A DNA stretch of 64,000 bases from Acanthopleura granulata (taxonomy: Eukaryota > Mollusca > Polyplacophora > Chitonida > Chitonidae), in NCBI GenBank assembly GCA_016165875.1, contig JABBOT010000002.1, positions 39,025,868 through 39,089,867 of the forward strand. Reading direction: 5' to 3'. How positions within the stretch are numbered: position 1 is the first letter of the stretch; every line of letters begins with the position of its first letter. The position numbers were made by a program, and so were the translations under genes. This document shows, in pieces, positions 36,101 to 46,619 of this stretch. A model generated the notes under the pieces. It had not been told where the DNA came from. It searched no databases and saw only the letters and a program-made list of their open reading frames with translations.

Positions 36101-36337
36101 AGGACGGAATACCTTATGATAAAAAGAAACAGAAACAGAGATGAGGGTTGTGTTCAGGTTGAAGTTTTTCCATTACGAATTAATCGGATGGTTGGGATGT
36201 GGTAAGGCTTCAGTTGGATTTAAAAAGTTGTTTTAAGAATGAATGGAATGGCTGATTTTTTGTTTGCTACACGTAAATGGACAATCACAGAAAAAACAAA
36301 AAATAGACATTACAAACAACAGATTCGTTCTCAGTTT

Positions 36338-36607
36338 TTAAAGATCTCTTTCAGTCGAATTGGTTGGCCCTGATAAGGGCCGTTTGAGGGATTTTACCAC
36401 AGCTTGCTGGGTTGGACGGAGGACGACTGGTATGGAACTCCCCTCTAACTTGCAGCACACGATGTCTAGGCTATGCCAGGCCGCCCTTTTCCTGCCCCTA
36501 GCGATGACAGCTTCCGCATAGTTTGGTCCGCCGCTGATATAGCATATCCTTTCATGTGCAACACAGGCCATGGCATTGTCCCTCAATTGTCTTAAGAGGC
36601 GGTCCAT
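36338..36607 (-). CDS. accessory gene A, 89 aa, shared C-terminal tail
   Basis: Begins MDRLLRQLRDNAMACVAHER and contains ISGGPNYAEAVIARGRKRAA. It ends with the tail SLKRPLSGPTNSTERDL, which recurs in genes B (37364-37809) and C (48532-48702). Its 3' flank also resembles theirs (TTTTCTGTGATTGTCCATTT). A promoter-like block (37170-37262) lies about 560 bp upstream. Function unknown; not similar to a core Polinton protein. Confidence 0.5.
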   Translation of the reverse strand: MDRLLRQLRDNAMACVAHERICYISGGPNYAEAVIARGRKRAAWHSLDIVCCKLEGSSIPVVLRPTQQAVVKSLKRPLSGPTNSTERDL

Positions 36608-37169
36608 CTCCGTAGCTGAGCTGTGGGTGGGATGTGAAATGCTTAGCGCGGGATGTTTTACACATTTCAGCCAGCTTGTGTGGATTCTACTGTATTTTGA
36701 AGCGCACCAACGAGCGCTGACCTTTAAAATCGATAATCGTACATAATATATAGTAATACGGCAAGCGGGTGGAAGTAGTACTACGTGACGCGGGTCTTGG
36801 TCTTGGGCTTACAATCCCTGTATCTCCAGTGTGTTTTTCGACTTTTCTGTTAGATGTCGTTATAAGATTAAATACTAAAAAATATACATACGGTCATACG
36901 TACACATAGAAACAGGCGTGGACTCTCATGAAGTCTGTCAGAGTTTCATCAGTAATTTTTTTTTTCTGTACAGAAATATAGGAATACGGCGTGAAATATC
37001 AGCTTCTAATTACATATTAACTTAATAATTAGGAAATATAGGCTCATAATAAATATAATTTTTCCAGTATTGATCTAAAATATTAAAAGGATAAACACAC
37101 AAATGTTATTTTATATCCACATAAAAACCAGGTATAATTTGCTGTATGTACATGTATATATGTATACTA

Positions 37170-37262
37170 TAAGAATGCGGACCGAAGTGAAAACAAATTC
37201 GGCGGTTCTGATTGGCTGACAGCGGTCATGCTGTGAGCAGGCTTATGAACTTATGAATTCTT
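37170..37262 (-). promoter_or_regulatory. conserved promoter-like block, left copy
   Basis: On the minus strand: TTCATAAGCCTGCTCACAGC, then CAGCCAATCAGAACCGCC and GAATTTGTTTTCACTT. It matches 49143-49230 on the plus strand at most positions and includes a CCAAT box. Each copy lies upstream of an accessory ORF pointing toward the nearest end of R. Confidence 0.6.
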
Positions 37263-37363
37263 GTTTTTCGCTAGCATAGCGATTGACAAGCGCGAATGTG
37301 TGTGTTGATCTTGGTTTGTCATACATAAAATGGACCATCACATCACAATTAAATGAGACATCC

Positions 37364-37809
37364 TTAAAACATATTATCGTGCTCAGATTTGAAAAAGTTC
37401 TTTCGGGAAGAATTGGTTGGCCCTAAAAAGGGCCGTTGGAGATTTTTGTAGTCTCTTTTGTGACTGGTGTACTGATCGACTGCTGGGCCGGCTGCTGGTG
37501 GTCCGGAAACGGCCGTCCCGCTGCCGCACACGCTTTCCGCAACTCGGTCCATAGCACCTCCTCTTTACCCGCGGACTTGAGATTGACAACTAGCACTGCC
37601 TGGATGGCTTTCACTATGCCGAAAAGTGTACAGCCATCAAGGATTACGGGGATAAATACCGTTCTAACGGAGAAAGAGACCGCGAATGCACAGCCCGTGC
37701 CTAAGAAGCAGATTAAGCTTCCCCGATGGGAGAACAAGCTTTCATTAAAAACTCGCGATACTGCCATTTTCAGCGGGTGTCGTATTCGAGCCGTTGAAGA
37801 TAAAATCAC
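37364..37809 (-). pseudogene. accessory gene B, about 140 aa, tail in shifted frame
   Basis: The main ORF (37423-37809) contains SLICFLGTGCAFAVSFSVRT, VFIPVILDGCTLFGIVKAIQ and AVLVVNLKSAGKEEVLWTEL, rather hydrophobic, and ends KISNGPF. In the next frame the end reads LQRPFLGPTNSSRKNFFKSE, the same tail as genes A and C, so a single-base shift separates body and tail. The 3' flank (CATTTAATTGTGATGTGATG) matches that of gene C. Its first codons overlap the divergent gene at 37794 by 16 bp. Confidence 0.5.
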
Positions 37810-38102
37810 ATTCTTCCCATATATGTCGGCCTGCCCTTGAACGCAGTATCACCATTCCAGTTGATGCCTGGGACGAGTTTGAAAACACCTTTCAATCACA
37901 AACCCATCGAACAGTAACCGGTCCTATATCAGTTCCTTCGGAACCGCTGTTTCGCCTGAATGGGGACATTTTCCTCAGTTTTTCAGCGTATCAGAATCCA
38001 CAAACCTGGGAGCGATGGTGGTACGCAAATATTAAGCAATACAGCTAGCAGAGAAGATATTATCCTACGAAAGGCGGTGTCAACTTTCGGGCTGACACCT
38101 GA
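37794..38102 (+). pseudogene. small protein with PC4-like C-terminal pattern, one in-frame stop
   Basis: Reads ERSITIPVDAWDEFENTFQS, PLFRLNGDIFLSFSAYQNPQ and WERWWYANIKQYS, then a TAG. The same frame continues QRRYYPTKGGVNFRADT. The spacing I-x2-Y, then YYPTKGGVNF, recalls the single-strand DNA-binding fold of the PC4/Sub1 coactivator family, whose members end in a PTKKG-type strand. This resemblance is weak and based only on a few residues. Confidence 0.4.
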
Positions 38103-38147
38103 CCGAGGCCTGTCATCGTGTAAGGGGAGTGCGTGTAATCGTGTAAG

Positions 38148-38411
38148 ATGAAGCGGTCACCAAAGCCGAAATCCCCATCCGTGCCACGAGCCATTGGAGT
38201 ATATGGAGGGGGAGAGTGGAATTAACGTTGACCTGGCCGCATTGCATTCAGGGGAATCTAATGTGATCATCGATTTTTCAGAATAGAGCTAAAGATGCTG
38301 AGTGGTCCGAAGATAGTGCGCCAGTATCTCCAAGTGAGTAATGTGCAGAAACGTAACCCGGATTTCAGCAAAACGTACTTGCAACGATTGACAGGGGTGA
38401 AGATGGTGTAA
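38148..38411 (+). other. two short ORFs of uncertain status
   Basis: A 25-codon ORF starts MKRSPKPKSPSVPRAIG at 38148. A 38-codon ORF (38295-38411) reads MLSGPKIVRQYLQVSNVQKR onward. They could be pieces of one small basic protein interrupted by indels. No family recognised. Confidence 0.3.
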
Positions 38412-39455
38412 GGGTGAAGAGGTTTGAGAAAGTATTTTGAAAAAAAAAATTAACTGATTTTCGCTCAGCTATCTATGCATACATGTTTATTTAATTTACA
38501 GAGTAGTGTTTCCTGGTATAATATGTACCGTTGTGGGAAATCACGTGATCTTATACTGAACTATGTACATGTATAGTTATTTTATTTATTTATGTTTTTA
38601 TTTTCAGACCACCTACCCCAACCTCACGCCTGTGCGATTTCAAATCAGCTCACATCGTAGAGGGAATATAAGGATGCTCAATCTCGACAATTGTACGGGT
38701 TTCCATTTGGGCAAGAAATGTGTGTAAACTGTCAATCGGTACCAGGACAATGGGCGTGTAGTATAACAAGGCTGAGCCATTATATGGACGATGTATTGAA
38801 TTTTGAGATTTTGTGAAAATATTTTGTTAAATCTTCCCCCTAATAGTTCTAGTTTGCGGGTTTTCTGTTTTCTCTTTCTGTAAATATTGCACTGTGAAAG
38901 TTGAACATTATGAATATTATCCAGTGTGTTTTTAATGTTCAAGTGAAAAAAAATCTGGAAAACTAATGTGTTTGTTATTGTATGGTTCGTAGTGTTTGTT
39001 TTATGACTTAGCCCCTTACCCGGATGATTGGTGTTGGTCTGATTGGTGTTGGTCTGAATGATGTGCTAAAGTTTGTTGTTAATTGGATGCTAAGTTATTC
39101 CCACTTACGTGGTATATGGTGCTAAGATTCCCCCCCCACACACACTCTCTTGAAAAGAGAAATTTTGTCAGACACGGTCAAAAGGAAATAGGTCTCGCCA
39201 AACCTCACTTTGTTGGGTGTTAAGTACGTGGAATGCCATTAAATATTGAAGATCTATGTATACGCATGCCAAGGATGGAACTCCTTGCTTTTTTAACATA
39301 ACAATAAAAATGGTATAAGACGTGTGGTACCCTATAGTTTTTTTCATTATTATTTTGCCAGGTAGAGGCATGATAACACTCCTAGAATAAAATGCACGCT
39401 TTTAGGCTGGAAAGAGCTTGTCGATACAGTCACTGGTCTCAGAGCATATAAACAT
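38412..39455. other. AT-rich gap in R before the integrase
   Basis: About 1 kb with low-complexity A/T runs and a 17-bp direct repeat (GATTGGTGTTGGTCTGA around 39026-39056). No gene recognised. Confidence 0.5.
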
Positions 39456-40675
39456 GTGATGGAGTCTATGTTTGAAGTTCGCATTATGAACAAAGGAGGG
39501 TGTGCTATTCTCCGAGTATTCACCAAAGACGTATGTGACCGCCTAGAGAATCCTAATCCTGGGAGAGTTCGATTCCATACTAAGGCAAAGAAAAACAAAT
39601 CCCAGGATACCGTCGCCAAAGTCTTAGAACAGATATTATGACCCCCAGAGCCGTGCTGCTTATAGCGGGGTAGGTACTTTATTGCGTACAGCACGTCAGC
39701 ACGATCTCCCGATATCACGTGACCGAGTAAAGACTTGCTTAGCCGAACAGGACACGTATACGCTTCATCATCCAGCTCGCCGACACTACCCTCGTAATAG
39801 AGTTATAGTAGAGGGGACAGAGAGCCAGGCAAGCTGATTTGGTTGATGTGAGTAAAATAGCGGAGTACAATAATTCCAATCGCTACCTGTTAACATGCAT
39901 TGATATTCTCTCCGAATACGCCTGGGTAGTTCCTGTTTCTACCAAGACAGGTACCAATCTTACTGAAGAGTTTAAAAGGATTTTCAAGTCTGGACGAAAG
40001 CCATTATATTTGAAAATAGACGAATTCAAATAATTTCTCAACAAGGTGTTTCAGGCATTTTTATAGGCGCATGGGGTGTTTTATTTCCACACTTTTAATG
40101 AAACGAAAGCCTCGTTAGTTGAGCGGTGAAATGGGATGTTTATTGCCCGAATGTATAAACGTTTCACCGTTAATAACACTCGGCGTTACCTGGATGTTTT
40201 ACCCGCTTTAATAAGGGGAAACAATCCGGCTTATCACCGCAGTATTCGCCGAGTTCTGATTACAGTTACAATTGACAATCAACACGAAGTCCGGTCTATA
40301 CGATATAGCTCTATGCAATCCGGGCGCTGTCTGAGGATTTATCAGTATAAAGTATAAGACCTCATTCGAATTTGTAAAGTCAAGGGAACTTTTGAAAAAT
40401 CTTACCTACCCAACTAGAGTCAAGAATTTTCCCGCGTTGTAGCGCGTCATCCCAGGGAACCTATGGTGTATACATTATGGGATCTGAGAACGACTCGTGG
40501 GGTTATTTTACGCGACAGAACTCCGGGTCGTTAAGACAACACCCGATACTATCAAGTGGAGACTGTATTAGACAGCAAAGAGGAACGTGGCAAAACATAT
40601 TACTTCGTGAAATGGCGAGGATGGCCGCCTAGCTTTAATTCGTGGGTGCCAGTGACAGAAGTGAAGCGTATTTAA
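39456..40675 (+). pseudogene. retrovirus-like integrase with chromodomain, R copy
   Basis: N-terminal segment MMESMFEVRIMNKGGCAILR, then RVRFHTKAKKNKSQDTVAKV (39550-39640), then in another frame TARQHDLPISRDRVKTCLAE and YTLHHPARRHYPRNRVIVEG. The core ORF from 39839 has DLVDVSKIAEYNNSNRYLLT and CIDILSEYAWVVPVSTKTGT (catalytic Asp). KPLYLKIDEF holds the second Asp, followed by a stop; TKASLVER keeps the catalytic Glu. Later come NNTRRYLDVLPAL, HPREPMVYTLWDLR and the chromodomain piece TYYFVKWRGWPPSFNSWVP. About six frame breaks. The chromodomain could guide integration to particular histone marks, as in chromoviral integrases (inference). Confidence 0.88.
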
Positions 40676-40714
40676 AAATAGCCTTCATCCTACCTGAGCC
40701 TGTCTTCTTTCGCG

Positions 40715-41378
40715 ATGCGTAGGTGTGTAGACGATTGTGTACAAAGCATGCGTGATACTAAAAGTACCACATTTGTCGTGGACGAAGTGCTGTTATGTAT
40801 CGGATTGTTAGTAGGCGAAGTGGCAGGTGATTTAATTACTTGCCACATTTCCTGCAAAACAATTGAACAAGACGCTATCTGACAAATTCTTCCGGTCATT
40901 GGAAAATAAGACGCTGCTGGACAAGGCCAGCTCCTCATTAACCGGGTGTAATAGACCATTCACGGCGAACGGTATCATCCCAGTACCTAGTCGGCCTTCT
41001 ACTCGGGTACCTTGCACTACGCAGAATTCACATGATCAAAGAGCGAAGACTTGAACCAGTACTACTCGTTCTAGCGATATTACTGAGCAAGCTAGGCGGA
41101 AGCCTACATTACCAATGACCACCATCTCACCTGCGGACGTGAATTCATTTCAACACAGCCCCGTACCTTACCAGCCCTATCCTCTTTATAGCATTAGCGA
41201 TATTACTGGTAATATCACACCTAGAAAGCGAGGAAGGCCCAAGTCTACGTTACCAAAGACTGAACCTACCAGCTCACCTGCGGACGTGAATTCATCTCAA
41301 CATAGCCCCGTAACTTACCGGCCATATCCTTATCAATCTCGGTCAATTTCCTTTGGCTGGAGTGTTCCGCCACACTAG
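40715..41378 (+). pseudogene. linker protein with AT-hook and repeated SPADVNSS motif, R copy
   Basis: The start (MRRCVDDCVQSMRD) and hydrophobic FVVDEVLLCIGLLVGEVAG parallel the L copy (34499-35221). The frame changes near 40860. The last part reads TISPADVNSFQHSPVPYQ, DITGNITPRKRGRPKSTL with an AT-hook core (RKRGRPK), then TSSPADVNSSQHSPVTYR and PYQSRSISFGW. An AT-hook suggests DNA binding, perhaps during packaging, since the ATPase follows directly. Confidence 0.5.
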
Positions 41379-41379
41379 T

Positions 41380-41996
41380 GGATGTACGATGGTGCCATCC
41401 ATTTACCTGCCTTGTCAGTAGACCGCCCGGGAACGGTAAATCGGTCTTTGTCAAACGTGTCACAGAGCATGCTCGCGAACTTATTCATCCATGTCCAGAG
41501 CGTGTAGTATGATGTTACGGTGAATGGCAGCCTATGTACGCTACCTTGCCAACTGTTGAGTTTCAGGAAGGTATATCTAGTCCCACAGCATTTAACCCCC
41601 GGGAGTGAACTCTAGTGATTGTTGATGACCTTATGGGGCGAAGCGGACGAACGTGTAACTCTTTACCAACGGAAGTCATCATCGTAATATCAGCGTGATC
41701 TACATCTTGCAGAATCTGTTTAAGGAAAGAAAAGACCATAGAACCAGTAGCCTAAACGATCACTACTTTGTAGTACTTAAAACCCACGAGATACGTCTCA
41801 AATCACTACCATCGCCAAGCAATGGCCCCAGGTAAACCTCATGAAGTGGAAGAGGTTTTTGAAGTTGCCACATCCGAGCCTTATAGATATTTGTTTGTCG
41901 ATTTCAAGCAAACCTACACCCGACCATCTCCTTTTGCGGACGCACACTGTCCCCGATGAGGTCCGTGTCATAAAAATTGAACTTTCAGGGGGATAA
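41380..41996 (+). pseudogene. packaging ATPase of R (FtsK/HerA type)
   Basis: The Walker A segment reads GNGKSVFVKRVTEHARELI (from about 41430), then CYGEWQPMYATLPTVEFQEG and SSPTAFNPRE with two in-frame stops. Walker B is IVDDLMGRSGRTC (about 41618-41655). The sensor region RNISVIYILQNLF follows, with HYFVVLKTHEIRLKSLPSP downstream and YRYLFVDFKQTYTRPSPFAD near the end. Order and motifs match Polinton ATPases; length about 200 codons. Confidence 0.75.
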
Positions 41997-42066
41997 CTCT
42001 CACAGCCATAAGCATTTAAACTGCGATGTTTCACTTACCTGATTAGGATATAATTAGACAGCAACA

Positions 42067-42450
42067 ATGTTAGTCCGATTACGCCGCTTTAAACCTTGGC
42101 TAAAACTCCTGTTTAAGGGCCACCCGCAGGTCAAGGAGAGAATTCCTCAAGGACCGGGTGCGGAATTTACCTGCTGTATATAGGAAATTACGAAGAAGAG
42201 CTTAAACGGGAATGTTCCATTGACACCAGCTCAGGAGGCACGGTTACAACTGTACAAGGCAAGTCTACGTACGCTGGTAAACGAGTATACTCCACTTCAT
42301 CTCAAACGGACCATTATACACAAAGGTGGGCTATTCCCACCTTCATTCCTACTTTCAACGGCAGCACCTACATCCGCTCACGTGAGTAGGAAAGAAAAGA
42401 AGGAAGAAACGGGTTTAGGAGAAGGCCGAAAATTTGTTTACACGTCATAG
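42067..42450 (+). pseudogene. small basic protein of R with one in-frame stop
   Basis: Reads MLVRLRRFKPWLKLLFKGHP and QGPGAEFTCCI, then TAG. The same frame continues NVPLTPAQEARLQLYKASLR and RTIIHKGGLFPPSFL and ends near 42450. The gene lies between ATPase and penton-like gene, where Polintons carry a small uncharacterised basic protein. Function unknown. Confidence 0.55.
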
Positions 42451-42642
42451 ACCAAAGGCCTGAGCTCCAGCTTCCCAGTCTAAAAAACGTAAAACAAAGA
42501 CCAAAACAATGGAGAAATGGGAACGACGACGACGGCACCAGCATACTCCCCATCCCAAGCAAGGCCTCTCCTCGCACTAGTTCACGGTCCAGTCGCAAAA
42601 TCAGGGCCGTGATCTCCCTATTAGAGGCGCAATTTCTCACAC

Positions 42643-43465
42643 ATGACTTTACCTAGGAATGGCTCCTTTGATTATTTTCCAAACAATATGTTAACCAATT
42701 ACATCAGCCAACTGCGGACCGATTCATCTCTCGGGCGATTGGGAATGTGACCTGATAGAAACACAGTACCCACGATTTTGGCCTAATGTCAGATCAGGCG
42801 AGATCTGGTTTACAGTGTACGGGGAAGGAACTCGTTACGACCGCGTTGTACTACCCAAAGGCTATTACCCGACACCAGAAGACCTCACCTCAGCCCTGAA
42901 CGCCCAATTGATGGCTAGCACTAAGCTTTCTCTTCCGCTTAGGGCAGACCAAATTGTTTTTGGGTGTAATAAACGTCATAAAATATATACACTTCAAATT
43001 AAATCACCCCAACGTTTGGGCTTTAATCCGCGCTTACAGGAAATTTTTGGTTTCAACCCTTCGGACAATCGTGATTGTAAATGATGCGGAATTGATGCAC
43101 TTTGGTTCAAACTGCATTAATCGGATGGTTCCCACCCTTTAGGTGTATTCAGATGTTCTTGAACCTCGTATAGTAGGGGGTACATTAGCCCCCTGCTTCG
43201 TGCGGTAACGGTCCATGGAGCGTCTGGAGATCACGTTGCCAAGTCCTTTACCTATATCAAGTACAATCCTATGCTAAAGAACAATTTTTCATCCATCGAA
43301 ATAGTTATTAGGGGCGACACAGGCCTGTCCGCTGCATTTAAGCGAGGGAAAGTGTTGGTAACACTTTATTTTCGAGAGCAGCGACGTTTGTGTCTTCTTA
43401 AACGAGTGAAGAAAAGAGTTCTAAAACAGTTAAAAAGATTTGACGCTGACTACCGGATGACTTGA
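42643..43465 (+). pseudogene. penton-like minor capsid protein of R (several frameshifts)
   Basis: Starts MTLPRNGSFDYFPNNMLTNY. The sequence continues in shifted frame as SGEIWFTVYGEGTRYDRVVL, LPKGYYPTPEDLTSALNAQL and LQEIFGFNP (to 43084). It picks up in another frame with LLRAVTVHGASGDHVAKSFT and ends FSSIEIVIRGDTGLSAAFKR and VLVTLYFRE. The LPKGYY-x-T-x-E-x-L pattern and single jelly-roll look fit the Polinton penton protein found at capsid vertices. L lacks this gene. Confidence 0.7.
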
Positions 43466-43503
43466 ACCCGCGATCTCTTAGTCGCCCACAGGATATCATC
43501 AAC
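43441..43503 (-). ncRNA. tRNA-like unit before the pVI-like gene
   Basis: On the minus strand: a hairpin GCGA...TCGC with loop CTAAGAGA, a B box GGGTTCAAGTC, an end GTAGTCAGCGTC and a T5 run (43433-43437). The 3' end (GTAGTCA-CGTCAA) resembles that of the capsid-protease unit in L and R. It overlaps the end of the upstream ORF, whose true stop is probably earlier. Confidence 0.4.
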
Positions 43504-43511
43504 CTTACATC

Positions 43512-43904
43512 ATGTACTTCTGCAACCAGGCTAGCGTCGGTGACTTTTCTCTGTTCCGGGGCGTTCCGATACAACGTGGCCATGGGTTACGGAATATTAT
43601 AGGCAGTCTTCTCAAAGGACCTCTAATACCAATCGCCAAAACCGTTGGGAAAGCAGTGCTAGGAACCACCCTAGGCACTGTTGATGATACGGTGTTTCGC
43701 CGCAAGTCACCCCGGGAAGTCCTCAACAGCATACTCGGCGTATCTATAGCAAGGCCAGCGCCACGCCCGGCGGGTAAACCGGCTCACCGCCCGCCTATAA
43801 AACGTCCTTCTGGGCGTCGTCCCGTCGGTCGGCGTAAGAGGCGTACTGGAACACACATGAACCGCAAGCAATCTGTCAAACTCCCCGGAGATATTTTTGT
43901 ATGA
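43512..43904 (+). CDS. minor capsid / pVI-like protein of R, 130 aa
   Basis: Intact ORF. The N-terminal half is Gly-rich and amphipathic (RGHGLRNIIGSLLKGPLIPI, AKTVGKAVLGTTLGTVDDTV), like membrane-active adenovirus pVI-type proteins. The C-terminal half is strongly basic (KPAHRPPIKRPSGRRPVGRR). Its TGA overlaps the capsid ATG in the sequence ATGA. Polintons commonly place such a gene directly before the capsid gene. L lacks it. Confidence 0.65.
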   Translation: MYFCNQASVGDFSLFRGVPIQRGHGLRNIIGSLLKGPLIPIAKTVGKAVLGTTLGTVDDTVFRRKSPREVLNSILGVSIARPAPRPAGKPAHRPPIKRPSGRRPVGRRKRRTGTHMNRKQSVKLPGDIFV

Positions 43905-44720
43905 ATCCTATTCGTCCTACCATGGACTTACCTCACCCGAATTCCTGCTCGTCAGTGAACAGTGAATTTGATTTGTGGACTTTACTACCAACTCAAAAAG
44001 TGTACAGGAAGGACGATGGGATACCTACAACCCTATTGCCAGCATTATGGATGATGGGCCTATAGAATTTTTTATTAGCAACGGAGTCGGCTAATTACAA
44101 GACTGTCCTTGAGGAAGTGACAATGTTTGTATGGAAAATCAAAGTCACCCCCGGTGTTCTGCTAGGGCGTTTGAAAGTCTTGGAGAAGGCCCCAAGTCTT
44201 GACCAAGTATTTGAACGTAGCTCAGGGACATACTACAGTGAAGGAGCAAAACCTATTTTTAGGCAATCTTCCTTAGCGCCTCATCAAAGGGTATGTACAA
44301 AACACGACCTTTAGCGGGCCTTTATTTGACTTCAGCCACCGTGACAGAAACTACGTGACTTTACACGCGAATGGGCGTCAGATACCAGCCAAGCCACTTA
44401 CCTCAGATTTTAGGGGCGACATTTACATTCGTTGTTATATAAACCTGTTTGCTACCACGGTCGGGGCTGGGTTGGATGAACGTAACGACATCAAATATGC
44501 CGAATTTGGAGCGGGGTTGACTCTGTTCGCCTTTGATTTGACTACGGACCAACACGACGACCATCAGTTGAACGACGGTAAAAAGAGCGATCTCCGCTTG
44601 GAAATGCGATTTTCCTACCCTCTACTCGTACCCACTACCATCATTGTTTGCTTCGCCGAGTTTCAGAACATTCTCGGGGTTGAGAAGATCCACACTATGT
44701 GGTGTGATTTCATCAATTAA
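43901..44720 (+). pseudogene. major capsid protein of R (internal deletion and frameshifts)
   Basis: The N-terminus has NPIRPTMDLPHPNSCSSVNS and SEFDLWTLLPTQ, matching L. A large part of the first jelly-roll is missing compared with L: after about 50 codons the sequence jumps to VTMFVWKIKVTPGVLLGRLK. The C-terminal ORF (44355-44720) is clean: VTLHANGRQIPAKPLTSDFR, CYINLFATTVGAGLDERNDI, LTLFAFDLTTDQHDDHQLND, VEKIHTMWCDFIN. With the deletion it cannot form a capsomer. Confidence 0.85.
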
Positions 44721-44747
44721 ATGCAAAAAAGAAAAAAAATTTGACTT

Positions 44748-44811
44748 TGACCACACTGGGATTTCAACCCATGACCTTCACAGTCATCTCATACTCGTAA
44801 AGGGTGACGTC
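44748..44811 (-). ncRNA. tRNA-like unit in the capsid-protease gap of R
   Basis: 64 nt. 5' GACGTCA pairs with 3' TGTGGTC at 5 of 7 positions, with a discriminator A. Anticodon-like hairpin ATGAC-TGTGAAG-GTCAT (perfect 5-bp stem, 7-nt loop), T arm TGGG-TTGAAAT-CCCA with B box GGTTGAAATCC. A T8 run follows (44732-44739). Position 33 of the loop is G rather than U and there is no variable loop, so it is not a normal tRNA. It ends exactly at the protease ATG (44812), as in L. Confidence 0.55.
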
Positions 44812-45141
44812 ATGAAGAGCCAACAACTATTACACTGTGTTCAAACCGACTCTTATACACTAGAATTGGCCCAACGTATACTCCCTTGGAATGATTTACC
44901 TGCACGGATGCCATCTCGACCTGCCTTATATATTTTAAACACGGGCCCATGTACTAAACCTGGCAAACATTGGATTACACTGTACATACATTATGAGGAA
45001 ACCACACGTAACCTGTCTGGGTATTATTTTGACTCTTATGCGAATCCCCGAGCTCGGGGACGAACAATAAGCTCTATTATACAAAAAAAAATTAATTCCC
45101 CGCCTACTAACTATGTCAATGATCTTTTAGTATACGACTGA
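44812..45141 (+). pseudogene. adenain-like cysteine protease of R, C-terminally truncated
   Basis: Starts MKSQQLLHCVQTDSYTLELA and contains PWNDLPARMPSRPALYILN, the catalytic His in GKHWITLYIHYE and the acidic segment GYYFDSYANPRA. The ORF stops after YVNDLLVYD, before the region that should carry the nucleophilic Cys, so it is probably inactive. Related enzymes cut capsid precursors during virion maturation. Confidence 0.8.
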
Positions 45142-45388
45142 ATGGACCGGATGTTTATAAGGATTGTAAAAAAATTCATAATTCAATGAAATTACATATT
45201 AATCAAACACAATCAAATTCCATGTTAATCAGACTTGTTTGTTCTTTCATGTTTTATTGTTGGAAAAAATAATGAAAAATGAGACCTCACCAAAAAAGAT
45301 TTTCTTTTCACTCTTTTTTATTTTTGAATCTTGTTTTCTTGTGCTACGATCTGTCGACTTCGGAATATGAATATATTTAGAAATGTCT
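45142..45388. other. convergent 3' region of protease and polymerase in R
   Basis: AT-rich, with A and T runs around 45250-45320. No gene. Confidence 0.45.
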
Positions 45389-46619
45389 CTAAATATCGAG
45401 GTATGTCGTGCTTACACCATCTGGCAAAATTTTGCGTTTACCATAAAATTATGTATGTGCGTTCTTATTCTGTGTATCGGAACAGATTTGATGCCCTCGC
45501 ACACGCATGCCGCGATTCACTCCGACTGCACTTTGTCGTCCCCTTAGCAAAGAGAGATGCAAGTCTTTTTCCACGCCTCACCCGTTTACCGGAAAACTTG
45601 TCCCCATCTCCGCTCTCAGCACCATAACAATAATACGATTTGGAATATAAACAGACAATGGCATCTCCAGTCCATTCTACTTTAAACAGGCCCATCGTGC
45701 GTTTGTCGTGTTAATAACAATCGCGTCGTGGTAGCCAGCGGTCACGCTCATAATCTTCTCGTAGCTCTGGTTTGACCAGGGACTCCAAGTCGGGATCAGA
45801 CCACGCGATGTAGGGCGAATCCGTATCCATCTCACAATATTGAAAGTGAATGGATTCGAAATGTTTAGCCATAAAATCGTAATAGAATTCCAGTATGTGG
45901 AGTTTCGCCTACTGGTAAACCATACACCCGATCTACAAGGCTAAATTATACCGCATTTTCTTCTTGGTGCCCTCACCTCATAGGTATCCACATCAATGTC
46001 TTCGATGTTAATACACGAATTCGAATTGAGCAATTTGCGAGCCTTCTGTAACCTGCTCACTTTCACATTCACATGGCCATGTTGGTTGCTTATCGTCTTA
46101 CCGTACCCAGAATTTTCCAACAGCTTCATAGTTCCACCTATTAACGTCTTGCAAGGATCTACATCACCTTGACGCCGCACTTGTGTCATCATATGATTGG
46201 CCTTGGGAAATTCCCTCATGGTGGGCCCAATGTCAGCTAGAGTCGGCTAGTCTGCGTTTTGAAATATGGGTGGACATTCAGCAAAAGTTGATAATAATTC
46301 TTGGGAAACATGAATGTCACATTCCATACAGTTTCTGCTCGATAACTGATTTTAATAATTGATCTTGAGTGAACGGAGGATGGTTGTAGATATGTTGGAG
46401 AAATGCCTGAAGGGAAGGGTCAGTTTGCTTGAGACGAGGGAACTCACATTCCCACATCTCTATGACAGTCTAACCCCAATGCTGGAAGGAAGCTCTATGA
46501 TCATTCGTTTCGTTTTGAAGTTCCTCAGGTGTAAGACAGCCATTCGTGTTATAACGGAGCTCTCCGGTTGTCGTGTAGTTGAGATGACACCCTTGGAAAT
46601 GCTAGTAACATCCGTGGAA

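Noticed and set aside
44748..44811. Calling the capsid-protease unit a true tRNA gene
   Set aside because: No canonical D arm or variable loop, U33 is replaced, and the acceptor stem has mismatches; described only as tRNA-like.
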